From: Pannonibacter phragmitetus DSM 14782
Lineage (GTDB): Bacteria; Pseudomonadota; Alphaproteobacteria; Rhizobiales; Stappiaceae
Direction of reading: 5' to 3'
NCBI RefSeq assembly: GCF_000382365.1
Contig: NZ_KB908227.1
Span: 62,001-126,000, forward strand
Length of the DNA: 64,000 nucleotides
A program made the position numbers and the translations under genes. Positions 45,893-54,292 of this stretch are shown in pieces (the first letter of the stretch is position 1; the number at the start of each line of letters is the position of its first letter). Under the pieces are notes generated by a model that was not told the DNA's origin, made no database searches, and saw only the letters and a list, made by a program, of their open reading frames with translations.

Positions 45893-47503
45893 ATGTCATT
45901 TGACACTCTCGGCCTCAGCGAGAAAGTCCTCCAGGCAGTTACCGCTGCCGGTTATAACGAACCGACCGCCATCCAGAAGGGCGCCATTCCCCATGTGCTG
46001 GAACGGCGCGATGTTCTGGGCATCGCCCAGACAGGCACCGGCAAGACGGCTTCCTTCACGCTGCCGATGCTCACCCTTCTCGAAAAGGGCCGCGCCCGTG
46101 CACGCATGCCCCGCACCCTGATCCTTGAGCCGACGCGCGAACTCGCAGCGCAGGTTCAGGAGAATTTCGAGCGGTATGGCGTCAACCACAAGCTGAATGT
46201 CGCCCTGCTGATCGGCGGTGTTTCTTTCGGCGAGCAGGACAAGAAGATTGACCGCGGTGCCGACGTTCTGATCGCCACCCCGGGCCGCCTGCTGGATCAC
46301 GTCGAGCGCGGCAAACTGCTGCTGCAGGGCGTTGAGATCCTTGTGATCGACGAAGCCGACCGCATGCTCGACATGGGCTTCATCCCGGATATCGAGCGGA
46401 TCTGCAAGCTGATCCCCTTCACCCGCCAGACCCTGTTCTTCTCGGCCACCATGCCGCCGGAAATCCAGCGCCTGACGGAAACCTTCCTGCAGAACCCGGC
46501 CAAGGTTGAAGTTTCGACACGCTCTTCCACGTCCTCGACCATCACCCAGCATCTGGTGGCGACCGGCGGCGAAGACTATGAGAAGCGCCAGACCCTGCGC
46601 GATCTTCTCGCCCAGGCCGAAGATCTGCAGAACGCCATCGTCTTCTGCAACCGCAAAGTTGACGTGGCCACCCTGTTCCGCTCTCTGGAGCGGCATGGCT
46701 TCAATGTCGGCGCGCTGCATGGCGACATGGACCAGCGCACCCGCATGACCATGCTGGACAATTTCCGCAAGGGGAACCTGAAGCTGCTCGTCGCCAGCGA
46801 TGTGGCTGCCCGTGGTCTCGACATTCCGGACGTGAGCCACGTGTTCAATTTCGACGTGCCGATCCATGCGGAAGACTATGTTCACCGCATTGGCCGCACG
46901 GGCCGCGCCGGACGCCTCGGCGTTGCCTATACGCTGGTTGACGGCGACGACCAGAAGTATCTGGGCGCCATCGAGAAGGTGATCGGCAAGAGCATCGACT
47001 GGCTGGGCGAGCCGCTGGACTTTGAAGCTGCCATTGCCGAGCGCAAGGAGCGCCGCAAGGCTGCCCGCTCCGGCGGCGCCAAGACTGAACGCCCTGCCCG
47101 CCGCACCCGTGGCAGCAGCCGCACCCAGGAGGCTGCGCCGGAGGAAAGCCCGCGCGAGGAAGCCGCAGAGGTTGCCGAGGCAAAGGCACCCGCACGCACC
47201 CGGACACGCCGCCCGCGCAAGAGCGAGACGGCCGAGGTGCAGGATGCTGCACCGGCCGTGATGGCCGAAGATGCACCGCAGCCGCGCATTGCCCCGCAGC
47301 AGGCACAGCCGCAGGACACCGGCCGCGAGCGCAACGACCGGAACCCCCGCGACGGCAACCGCAATCAGCCGCAGCAGCGCGACCGCAACGGTGGCAACAA
47401 TCGCCGTGGCCGTCATCAGGATGATGACCAGCCGGTCATCGGTCTCGGTGATCACATTCCCGCCTTCCTGCTCCGCGATCCGCGTGCCAAGAAGGCATCC
47501 TGA
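45893..47503 (+). CDS. DEAD-box RNA helicase
   Basis: A 536-residue helicase: Q motif (PTAIQKGAIP), Walker A AQTGTGKT (about 45-52), PTRELAAQV, DEAD at 153-156, the SAT motif FFSATMP, and the second RecA domain with VATDVAARGLDIP-like DVAARGLDIP and HRIGRTGRAG. From about residue 385 the tail is highly basic and disordered, with KTERPARRTRG-type and ERNDRNPRDGNRNQPQQRDR stretches typical of RhlE/CsdA-type tails that hold RNA. It probably acts in ribosome assembly or cold adaptation; I cannot choose between RhlE and other subtypes. The ATG at 45893 is preferred over the open frame to 45818. Confidence 0.92.
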   Translation: MSFDTLGLSEKVLQAVTAAGYNEPTAIQKGAIPHVLERRDVLGIAQTGTGKTASFTLPMLTLLEKGRARARMPRTLILEPTRELAAQVQENFERYGVNHKLNVALLIGGVSFGEQDKKIDRGADVLIATPGRLLDHVERGKLLLQGVEILVIDEADRMLDMGFIPDIERICKLIPFTRQTLFFSATMPPEIQRLTETFLQNPAKVEVSTRSSTSSTITQHLVATGGEDYEKRQTLRDLLAQAEDLQNAIVFCNRKVDVATLFRSLERHGFNVGALHGDMDQRTRMTMLDNFRKGNLKLLVASDVAARGLDIPDVSHVFNFDVPIHAEDYVHRIGRTGRAGRLGVAYTLVDGDDQKYLGAIEKVIGKSIDWLGEPLDFEAAIAERKERRKAARSGGAKTERPARRTRGSSRTQEAAPEESPREEAAEVAEAKAPARTRTRRPRKSETAEVQDAAPAVMAEDAPQPRIAPQQAQPQDTGRERNDRNPRDGNRNQPQQRDRNGGNNRRGRHQDDDQPVIGLGDHIPAFLLRDPRAKKAS

Positions 47504-47529
47504 TCAGGAAGACCGGATATAAACAATAG

Positions 47530-47566
47530 CGCCGCCGGATCTGTACCTGAACAGAGCGGCGGCGTT
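47530..47566 (+). terminator. Intrinsic terminator of the helicase gene
   Basis: CGCCGC ... GCGGCG with inner pairing TCTGT/ACAGA and loop ACCTGA, followed by GTTTT. It is 27 bases after the helicase stop. Confidence 0.85.
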
Positions 47567-47681
47567 TTGCTGCAAAAATCAGCCTGCACCAAATATTTCT
47601 GGTGTTGACGCCTTGCGGTACATGACCGCACGGCAAGCATTGTATACCGTAGACAGCAGAGCGCCTGCGGCAGATTTATGC

Positions 47682-47706
47682 GTAATTTAACCCAGCGTTA
47701 AATTAC
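47682..47706 (+). promoter_or_regulatory. CtrA-type binding site (TTAA-N7-TTAA) within a perfect dyad
   Basis: TTAACCCAGCGTTAA (47687-47701) matches the full CtrA consensus TTAA-N7-TTAA and is embedded in a 10-bp perfect inverted repeat, GTAATTTAAC/GTTAAATTAC. A -10-like TAATAC follows at 47708-47713. It lies 70 bases upstream of the diguanylate cyclase ATG. Confidence 0.75.
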
Positions 47707-47732
47707 ATAATACTAGTGTTACACCATATCGA

Positions 47733-47762
47733 AGCGCCCCTTTGCAAGTGGCGCTCTTTTTT
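47733..47762 (+). terminator. Leader terminator just before the diguanylate cyclase gene
   Basis: AGCGCC, eleven bases, GGCGCT, then CTTTTTT. It stands between the CtrA-site promoter and the ribosome binding site, 15 bases before the ATG, so it would attenuate the gene or end a very short RNA. The helicase already has its own terminator further upstream. Confidence 0.8.
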
Positions 47763-47776
47763 GGTGGGGGGCCAGG

Positions 47777-48844
47777 ATGGCGGATGCGGAGGACTTTAAG
47801 AGAACCATCACCTATGGTGAAGCGGCGCTCTCATATATCCGGCGCAATGTCATTCCCGCCCATCCGCGCAATTACGAGACCTGGTACACCTATGCAGCCG
47901 GTTTCAACCAGGCGCTCAACCGCGCGATCAACGATCTGATCGCGACGAAGGGCTCGATTTCAGCCGACGATCTGCAGCGGATCTACTCGCGCTTCCTGTC
48001 TCCAAACCGGCTTGGTGACCGGGTAGACGAGGTTGGAACGCGCGTTGCCGAAGAGGTGCAGGACCTTGTCGATGCCATCCGCATCAGCACGGATGCCACG
48101 TCAGACTTCGGACGCGCCCTTGATGGTGTTCTGGAACGGCTGCATGAGACGCTGAACGACGAGAAGCTGCGTGACCTGACCTCTGCCATGGTCAAGTCAA
48201 CCCACGCCGCCATTGCAGCCAACCGCAATCTCGAAAGTCAGCTGCTCGAGTCCAACCGGCAGATCCGGACGCTCAAGGAAAACCTCGAAGCGATCCGCTA
48301 CGAGTCCCTCACCGACGAGCTGACCACACTCAGCAACCGGCGGCATTTCGACCTTGCCATTGACCGGGCCATTGAGCTGGCCGCACGTACCGGCGAAGGC
48401 TTCGCCCTGCTGCTGACGGATATCGATCACTTCAAGAGCTTCAACGACCGGTTTGGCCATCAGACGGGCGATCAGGTGCTGCGGCTCGTGGCTCTGGCCG
48501 TGAAGCAGAGCATCAAGGGACAGGACATTGCCTGCCGCTACGGCGGAGAAGAATTCGCCATTATCCTGCCGGAAGCGCAGATCCTCGACGCCATGCACGT
48601 GGCCGAACAGATCCGCAAGGCCGTCATGGGCAAGGAACTGGTGAAGCGCTCGACGGGTGAAAATCTCGGCCGCCTGACCCTGTCGATCGGCGTCAGCCTT
48701 TATGAAGGCGGCGATACGAGCCAGATGATCATCGGCCGCGCCGATGCTGCGCTTTATGCCGCCAAGCACAGCGGGCGCAATGCAGTCCGCTGCCTGCAGA
48801 GCAACGAGATGGCCGCCAATCAGACCGGCAGCCGCGTCGCCTGA
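47777..48844 (+). CDS. Diguanylate cyclase (GGDEF)
   Basis: The 355-residue soluble protein has an N-terminal helical sensor of unknown type (residues 1-150, Trp/Tyr-rich RNYETWYTYAAGFNQAL near 31-47), a coiled-coil linker (about 150-175), then a GGDEF domain. The active site GGEEF is intact at 256-260, with LTDIDHFKSFND for magnesium, so it should make c-di-GMP. The inhibitory I-site RxxD is replaced by KGQD at 247-250. Upstream lie a perfect CtrA site and a leader terminator, pointing to cell-cycle control and attenuation. It is monocistronic. Confidence 0.92.
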   Translation: MADAEDFKRTITYGEAALSYIRRNVIPAHPRNYETWYTYAAGFNQALNRAINDLIATKGSISADDLQRIYSRFLSPNRLGDRVDEVGTRVAEEVQDLVDAIRISTDATSDFGRALDGVLERLHETLNDEKLRDLTSAMVKSTHAAIAANRNLESQLLESNRQIRTLKENLEAIRYESLTDELTTLSNRRHFDLAIDRAIELAARTGEGFALLLTDIDHFKSFNDRFGHQTGDQVLRLVALAVKQSIKGQDIACRYGGEEFAIILPEAQILDAMHVAEQIRKAVMGKELVKRSTGENLGRLTLSIGVSLYEGGDTSQMIIGRADAALYAAKHSGRNAVRCLQSNEMAANQTGSRVA

Positions 48845-48869
48845 CACCCGTCAGCGGACAGCGCCCCGT

Positions 48870-49532
48870 TTACGCTCCATCCAGCCCCATCTGCCAGAAA
48901 TCAGCCTCCAGAACGCTTGCCTGCCGGAACAGATGCTCCAGCCGCTTCTTGCGTGCCGGTGTCTCATAATCTGCCGCGAGCCGGTCCATCCAGGCGGCAA
49001 AGCCGGCGGCGACGTCCTGATAGGCTTCACTGGCGTATTCGCTGATCCAGCGGGCATAAGGGTTCTGCGGGTCTGAGCCGGACGGAGTCTTTGCGAGCCT
49101 TGCGCCGATCTCGGCATAGCCCAGCACGCAAGGGGCCAGCGCGACGAGAAGATCCAGCAGATCCCCCTGCCCGCCTGCGTCCAGCACGAAGCGGGTGTAG
49201 GCCATGGTCTGGCGCTCTTCCCGCGCCTTTTCCAGATCCTCGCGCGAAAGCCCCCAGCCGGCGCACAGCTCGACATGAAGATCCATCTCCATGTCGAGAA
49301 TGGCCTTCACCCCGGCAAGCGCGTGGCGCATGTCGCCGAGCGTCGGGCTCTTGTAGATGGCCAGCGCATAGGCCCGGGCAAACTGGATGAGGAATAGATA
49401 GTCCTGCACCAGATAATGCCGGAAGGCGGCTTGCGGCAGCGTGCCGTCCTGCATCTGGCGGACAAAGGAATGCTCGACATAGGCCGTCCAGTCCGGACCG
49501 GCGGCCTCGCGCAGGCGGGCAAAGAAACTCAT
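48870..49532 (-). CDS. tenA: TenA-family aminopyrimidine aminohydrolase
   Basis: The 220-residue all-helical protein has the TenA catalytic residues in place: Asp44 (HYLVQDYLF), Cys135 (ALAPCVLGYAEIG) and Glu209 (VLEADFWQMG). The class salvages the thiamine pyrimidine (hydrolysing aminomethyl-pyrimidine to HMP) rather than degrading thiamine. No other thiamine gene is adjacent. It starts 75 bases before the suf operon ends on the same strand, so it may be read through from sufA. Confidence 0.9.
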   Translation of the reverse strand: MSFFARLREAAGPDWTAYVEHSFVRQMQDGTLPQAAFRHYLVQDYLFLIQFARAYALAIYKSPTLGDMRHALAGVKAILDMEMDLHVELCAGWGLSREDLEKAREERQTMAYTRFVLDAGGQGDLLDLLVALAPCVLGYAEIGARLAKTPSGSDPQNPYARWISEYASEAYQDVAAGFAAWMDRLAADYETPARKKRLEHLFRQASVLEADFWQMGLDGA

Positions 49533-49580
49533 GGATCTGCCTTCTGAAGATCTTGGCGAAGGTATCAGGCGAAAGACGTG

Positions 49581-49958
49581 TCAGGCGGAAAGCGCAGCCG
49601 GATCGGCCGCCTTGAGCGACACGGATTCGCCGCAGCCGCAGGAAGACACTTCATTGGGATTGCGGAAGACAAAGCCGGAGCGGAACTTCGTCGTCTCGAA
49701 ATCCATCTCGCTGCCGATCAGATACAGCACCGCAGACGGATCGATGAAGACCTTTGCGCCATCGGCTTCAATCACATCATCGCCCGGCTGGACGCCGTCC
49801 ACCAGCGCCATGGCATATTCCATACCTGCGCAGCCGCCCTTCTTGATGCTGATGCGCAGACCGGCCTTGGGCTCACCGGCGCCGTCCACCAGCTCGCGCA
49901 CGCGCTCTGCGGCGGCGGGGCTCACCTTCATGATCTGCATCTTGCGGGCCAGTGCCAT
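49581..49958 (-). CDS. sufA: A-type iron-sulfur carrier SufA
   Basis: The 125-residue A-type carrier has Cys43 (KKGGCAGMEY), Cys107 and Cys109 (SCGCG) as cluster ligands. It is the last gene of the suf operon and receives clusters from SufBCD. The ATG at 49958 follows AAGGA at eight bases; the frame is open to 49994. Confidence 0.93.
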   Translation of the reverse strand: MALARKMQIMKVSPAAAERVRELVDGAGEPKAGLRISIKKGGCAGMEYAMALVDGVQPGDDVIEADGAKVFIDPSAVLYLIGSEMDFETTKFRSGFVFRNPNEVSSCGCGESVSLKAADPAALSA

Positions 49959-50061
49959 GGGCTTGTTCCTTTGCGGGGGAGATGCCCCCTTCAAATAAAC
50001 CGGTGGGTATTATATGGGGATTCCGCTCAGCTTTCCAACCGGCTGCCTCCCCTGCCCGCGC

Positions 50062-50448
50062 TCAATACCAGTTGAGCGCGACGCGGGCTTCCTCGGACAT
50101 GCGGTCCGGCGTCCACGGCGGGTCAAACACCATGCTGACGTCCACGGCGCCGATGCCGGGCACCGCGCTGATGGCGTTCTCCACCCAGCCCGGCATTTCC
50201 CCGGCCACCGGGCAGCCCGGCGCGGTCAGCGTCATGTCCACCTTCACCGAGCGGTCATCCTCGATATCGACCTTGTAGATGAGGCCAAGCTCGTAGATGT
50301 CGCAGGGGATTTCCGGGTCATAGACGGTCTTCAGCGCCGCGATGATGTCATCGGTCATCCGCGCCAGTTCCTCGGCCGGAATGGCGGAGGCCGTGTTTCC
50401 GGCGGCGGTTTCCGGCTCAGCGGAAACGTGAGCGGGACTGTCATTCAT
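50062..50448 (-). CDS. sufT: SufT/MIP18-family protein (DUF59)
   Basis: The 128-residue protein has an unconserved 25-residue N-terminus and a DUF59 domain: VYDPEIPCDIYELGLIY, TLTAPGCPVAGEMP with the conserved Cys, and VFDPPWTPDRMSEEAR. Its role is iron-sulfur maturation, probably handing clusters to target proteins. The start at 50448 has AGGA seven bases upstream. It is in the suf operon between sufS and sufA. Confidence 0.9.
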   Translation of the reverse strand: MNDSPAHVSAEPETAAGNTASAIPAEELARMTDDIIAALKTVYDPEIPCDIYELGLIYKVDIEDDRSVKVDMTLTAPGCPVAGEMPGWVENAISAVPGIGAVDVSMVFDPPWTPDRMSEEARVALNWY

Positions 50449-50458
50449 GGGTCGATCC

Positions 50459-51712
50459 TCAGGCAAAGAAGTCCTGCGCCTTCTGCAGGGCCGCCGCAAG
50501 GGCGTCCACTTCCTCGAAGGTGTTATAAAGGCCGAAGCTGGCACGGCAAGTGGAGGTGACGCCATAGCGGGCCAGCAGCGGCTGGGCGCAATGGGTGCCG
50601 GCACGCACCGCGACCCCTGCCCGGTCCAGCACGGTGGCCACATCATGCGCATGGGCACCCTTCATCTCGAAGGAGATGATCGCGCCCTTGCCCGGCGCCG
50701 AGCCGAAGATGCGCAGGGAGTTAAAACCGGCCAGCTTCTCCGTGGCATAGGCCAGCAGCGATGCCTCATGCCGGGCGATGTTCTCGCGGCCGAGACTATC
50801 CATGTAGTCGAGCGCAGCGGCAAGGCCGATCGCCTGCACGATGGGCGGCGTGCCTGCCTCAAACCGGTGCGGCGGCTTCGCATAGGTGACGATCTCCTCG
50901 GTCACATCGGCGATCATCTCACCGCCGCCGCAGAACGGGCGCAGCCGCTCCAGCGCCTCCGGCTTGCCATAGAGCACGCCGATGCCGGTCGGGCCATAGA
51001 CCTTGTGGCCGGTCAGCACATAGTAGTCACAGTCCATGTCGCGCACATCGACGGGCATATGCACGGCAGCCTGACTGCCATCCACCAGCACCTTGATGCC
51101 GCGCGCATGGGCGATGCGGCAGACGTCCTTCACCGGAACCACGGTGCCCAGCACGTTGGACATCTGGGTGATGGCGACGAGCTTGGTCCGTTCCGTGAGG
51201 GCAGCTTCAAAGGCCTCCAGATCGAAGGAGCCATCCTCGCGTACATAGACCCACTTCAGCACCGCGCCGTTGCGCTCGCGGTGGAAGTGCCAGGGCACGA
51301 TGTTGGAGTGGTGCTCCATGATCGACAGGACGATCTCATCGCCCGGGCCGAACGTGTCCGGGCCAAGGCCGTAGGACACGAGATTGATGGCCTCGGTCGT
51401 GGAGCGGGTGAAGACGATCTCGTCCACGGATCCCGCATTGAGGAAGCGGCGCACGGTCTCGCGCGCGGCCTCGTAATTCTCCGTCGCGGTGTTGGAGAGG
51501 AAATGCAGGCCCCGGTGCACGTTGGCGTATTCCTGCGAATAGGCCTTCACCATGGCATCGATGACCGCCTGCGGCTTTTGCGCCGAAGCGCCGTTGTCCA
51601 GATAGACGAGCGGCTTGCCGTAGACTTCCCGCGACAGGATCGGGAAATCACGGCGCACGGCGGCAACGTCATAGCCGGTGGCAGGGGCAGCAGCAGTCTG
51701 GCTGGCGGTCAT
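50459..51712 (-). CDS. sufS: SufS-type cysteine desulfurase
   Basis: A 417-residue PLP enzyme. Lys237 in LTGHKVYGPTG binds PLP and Cys375 in RAGTHCAQPLL carries the persulfide. YLDNGASAQKP, the group II mark, is near the N-terminus. It supplies sulfur to SufBCD. The ATG at 51712 has GGAG six bases upstream; an ATG at 51715 and a TTG at 51724 also precede it in frame. No sufE or sufU gene is in the operon, so the sulfur acceptor is unclear. Confidence 0.94.
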   Translation of the reverse strand: MTASQTAAAPATGYDVAAVRRDFPILSREVYGKPLVYLDNGASAQKPQAVIDAMVKAYSQEYANVHRGLHFLSNTATENYEAARETVRRFLNAGSVDEIVFTRSTTEAINLVSYGLGPDTFGPGDEIVLSIMEHHSNIVPWHFHRERNGAVLKWVYVREDGSFDLEAFEAALTERTKLVAITQMSNVLGTVVPVKDVCRIAHARGIKVLVDGSQAAVHMPVDVRDMDCDYYVLTGHKVYGPTGIGVLYGKPEALERLRPFCGGGEMIADVTEEIVTYAKPPHRFEAGTPPIVQAIGLAAALDYMDSLGRENIARHEASLLAYATEKLAGFNSLRIFGSAPGKGAIISFEMKGAHAHDVATVLDRAGVAVRAGTHCAQPLLARYGVTSTCRASFGLYNTFEEVDALAAALQKAQDFFA

Positions 51713-51741
51713 CATTCTCTCCAATCAACAGCAGCTAAGGA

Positions 51742-53049
51742 TCAGCCGGCGATCGCCAGCCACTCCCGCACGCGGGTCTCCAGCAGCTCGGTCACGCTCT
51801 CGCTGCCGAATTCCTCGATGGCTTCCGACAGGAAGGCGAGCACCAGCAGCGTGCGGGCTTCCGCTTCCGGAATGCCGCGGGCGCGCAGGTAGAACAGCAG
51901 GTCTTCATCGATCTGGCCGCTCGTGGCACCGTGAGCGCACTGCACGTCATCGGCGAAGATTTCCAGTTCCGGCTTGTTGGCCATCTCGGCATCTTCGGAC
52001 AGAAGCAGCGCCTGCGTCATCATCTGGCCGTCCGTCTTCTGGGCGTGCGGCCGCACGATGATCTTGCCCTGATAGACGCCCTTCGCACCGGCGTCGATCA
52101 CCGTCTTGAAGAATTCCCGGCTCTCGCAGTTCGGCACCGCATGGTCCACCACCAGCGTCTGGTCGCCCAGCTGCTGGCCGCGCACCATGGTCACGCCATA
52201 GAGCTTGGCCGTGGAATGCTCACCGGCAAAGGTGACGTAGGACTGGTTGCGGGCAAAGTCGGTCCCGGCGATGAAGCCGAGCGTCTTCAGCTCTGCCTTT
52301 GCACCAAGATGCGAGAAGGCGGTGGAGATATGCGGCGCACGGCCCGAGCCCACGATCAGGCGGGTTGCGGTCAGCGCAGCTTCATCGGCCAGCACCTGAT
52401 CGGAGACGGCGTTGACGACGGCATCCTCACCGGCGGTGACGAAGCTTTCCAGCAGGGTCAGGCTCGCGCCCTTGCCCAATTCGGTCCGCACGCGGGCATA
52501 AACCGCGCCGCCAAGCGCCAGATGCACGATTTCGACCGGCAGGTCCACGGCCGTGCCCGCCTTGACCTTCAGCACCACACCGCCCTGCAGCAGCGCCGTA
52601 TTGAGTTCAAGTGCCGGATTAACTCCGGAAATTTCCGGATTGGAAAGAAGGGCTTGCGCAGAATTTTTCACAGCGTCATTGAAGTTTGAAACCTCAACGC
52701 CAGCCGCTTCCAGCTTCGCCAGATCGGACACTTCGGCCACAAGACGGCCATTGGCGAGCACGATGCGCAGGCGCTCCAGCTCCGCATAGGTCTCGGCGTC
52801 TGCGAGAGCAGCCTTGACCGCCTCCAGGGAAGCCGCGGCTGCCGGGGCAGCGTAGCTCTTCAGGAAGGCGCGCAGGTCCGTGTACTTCCACTCCTCGATC
52901 CGCCGGTGCGGCAGGCCGGTCGCCCGGAACCGGGCGAAGGCGGCTTCCCGCAGGCTGATCAGATCGGCGCCACCGTCCTTGAGCGCAGCAAAATGCGCCT
53001 CAAGATCGGTTTCGGCCTGTGTCGAGACGACACGCAGGTTCGCAGTCAT
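51742..53049 (-). CDS. sufD: Iron-sulfur assembly protein SufD
   Basis: The 435-residue SufD carries a beta-helix core. The FRATGLPHRRIEEWKYTDLRAF block (residues about 35-56) is typical of the N-terminus, and the C-terminal AHGATSGQIDEDLLFYLRARG is the SufB/SufD signature. It forms the scaffold with SufB and SufC. The start at 53049 (MTANLRV) follows GGGAGTGACC; the frame runs open to 53175. Confidence 0.94.
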   Translation of the reverse strand: MTANLRVVSTQAETDLEAHFAALKDGGADLISLREAAFARFRATGLPHRRIEEWKYTDLRAFLKSYAAPAAAASLEAVKAALADAETYAELERLRIVLANGRLVAEVSDLAKLEAAGVEVSNFNDAVKNSAQALLSNPEISGVNPALELNTALLQGGVVLKVKAGTAVDLPVEIVHLALGGAVYARVRTELGKGASLTLLESFVTAGEDAVVNAVSDQVLADEAALTATRLIVGSGRAPHISTAFSHLGAKAELKTLGFIAGTDFARNQSYVTFAGEHSTAKLYGVTMVRGQQLGDQTLVVDHAVPNCESREFFKTVIDAGAKGVYQGKIIVRPHAQKTDGQMMTQALLLSEDAEMANKPELEIFADDVQCAHGATSGQIDEDLLFYLRARGIPEAEARTLLVLAFLSEAIEEFGSESVTELLETRVREWLAIAG

Positions 53050-53065
53050 GGTCACTCCCCGTGGC

Positions 53066-53821
53066 TCAGGCCGCCGCGCCGACGTAATCGGCGTAGCCGT
53101 TCTTCTCCAGCTCAAGCGCCAGTTCCTTGCCGCCGGTCTTGACGATCTTGCCCTTGGACAGAACATGGACGACATCCGGCACGATATGGTCGAGCAGGCG
53201 CTGGTAGTGGGTGATGACGATCATCGAACGCTCCGGCGAGCGCAGCTTGTTGACGCCTTCCGAAACGATGCGCAGGGCGTCGATGTCGAGGCCGGAGTCC
53301 GTCTCATCCAGCACGCAGAGGCTGGGTTCCAGCAGCGCCATCTGCAGGATTTCCGAACGCTTCTTCTCGCCGCCGGAGAAACCGACGTTGAGCGGGCGCT
53401 TCAGCATGTCCATGGTGACGTTAAGGTCAGCCGCCTTGGACTTGACCAGCTTCAGGAAGTCCGGAACCGACAGCTCGGCCTCGCCGCGCGCCTTGCGCTG
53501 TGCGTTGAGGGCGGTCTTCAGGAACTCCATCGTGGCAACGCCGGGGATCTCGATCGGATACTGGAAGGCAAGGAACACACCGGCAGCCGCACGTTCGTCG
53601 GCTTCCATCTCCAGGAGGTTCTCACCATTGAACAGGATCTCGCCCTCGGTGACCTCATAGTCTTCCTTGCCCGCCAGAATGTAGGACAGGGTCGACTTTC
53701 CGGAGCCGTTCGGGCCCATGATGGCGTGAATTTCGCCTGCCTTCACGGTCAGGTCGATGCCGCGCAGAATCTCGGTGCCGTCTTCGGCGATGCGGGCGTG
53801 CAGGTTCTTGATCTCAAGCAT
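53066..53821 (-). CDS. sufC: Iron-sulfur assembly ATPase SufC
   Basis: A 251-residue ABC-type ATPase with Walker A (GPNGSGKSTLSY, about 34-45), signature FSGGEKKRSEILQM, and Walker B CVLDETDSGLD. It drives cluster assembly on SufB and SufD. The start at 53821 has GAGGA upstream. In most genomes it is very close to sufB; here about 890 bases separate the genes, filled by repeats and a GIY-YIG gene. Confidence 0.96.
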   Translation of the reverse strand: MLEIKNLHARIAEDGTEILRGIDLTVKAGEIHAIMGPNGSGKSTLSYILAGKEDYEVTEGEILFNGENLLEMEADERAAAGVFLAFQYPIEIPGVATMEFLKTALNAQRKARGEAELSVPDFLKLVKSKAADLNVTMDMLKRPLNVGFSGGEKKRSEILQMALLEPSLCVLDETDSGLDIDALRIVSEGVNKLRSPERSMIVITHYQRLLDHIVPDVVHVLSKGKIVKTGGKELALELEKNGYADYVGAAA

Positions 53822-53942
53822 TGAGATGGTCCTCATTTCGGTCCGGATTCAAGGTCCGGTGTGTGTCATCAGTCTCAGGAGCCGGATGGCGGGCATCTGC
53901 CTGTATCCGGCGTTCAATCACGTTTGGCCAAGGCCTTGCTTC

Positions 53943-53973
53943 CGTCATCCCCGGGCTTGTCCCGAGGGTCTAC
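53943..53973 (+). repeat. REP-like palindrome, family B, copy 1
   Basis: CGTCATCC, then CCGGG CTTGT CCCGAGG, then GTCTAC. It is the left boundary of the decayed GIY-YIG remnant and points in the opposite direction to copy 2. Confidence 0.85.
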
Positions 53974-54086
53974 ATCAGTTTTCACCCGAAGGCCGGTCCG
54001 ACTGATTGCAGTCATTCCACGTCCTCGTGTTTTGATTTGGCATTCCCGATCCCGTCCCATAACCCATACCTGCTGATCCAGTCTGG
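53974..54086 (-). pseudogene. Apparent 3' remnant of a second GIY-YIG nuclease gene
   Basis: Read on the minus strand, the 60 bases running from TGGAATGACT into copy 1 align without gaps to the 60 bases covering the end of the intact GIY-YIG gene and its flank at copy 3: I count about 43 identical positions. The last 14 or so belong to the repeats, so the test is the first 44. The stop codon position falls 28 bases from the repeat in both places; here TAG is CAG. The rest of the gene is gone and a REP copy sits at the break. The alternative is a shared extension of the repeat rather than a gene. Confidence 0.5.
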
Positions 54087-54116
54087 CAGATCCTCGGGAC
54101 AAGCCCGAGGATGACG
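54087..54116 (-). repeat. REP-like palindrome, family B, copy 2
   Basis: CAGATC CTCGGG ACAAG CCCGAG GATGACG on the plus strand, the inverse of copy 1. It closes the unit that contains the remnant. Confidence 0.9.
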
Positions 54117-54233
54117 AAGGGAGAGCCCGGTCATCAGCCGACGCCCCCTTCCAGGCAGATCGAAATCAACTGTCCGGCAGCTATGACGGCACCGGGTTTC
54201 ATGCCTCAACACTCCCACGAAAGTTCCCGCATC

Positions 54234-54264
54234 CGTCATCCTCGGGCTTGTCCCGAGGATCTAC
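54234..54264 (+). repeat. REP-like palindrome, family B, copy 3
   Basis: CGTCATC CTCGGG CTTGT CCCGAG GATCTAC. It lies 28 bases downstream of the GIY-YIG stop, in the same orientation as copy 1. Confidence 0.9.
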
Positions 54265-54292
54265 AGAGCCTTCAGCACGAAGATAGTTCCGG

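Noticed and set aside
54012-54239. A 75-codon minus-strand frame across the repeat region near sufC as a real gene
   Set aside because: It translates the palindrome (RHPRACPEDL) plus the presumed GIY-YIG remnant; it is not an intact gene.
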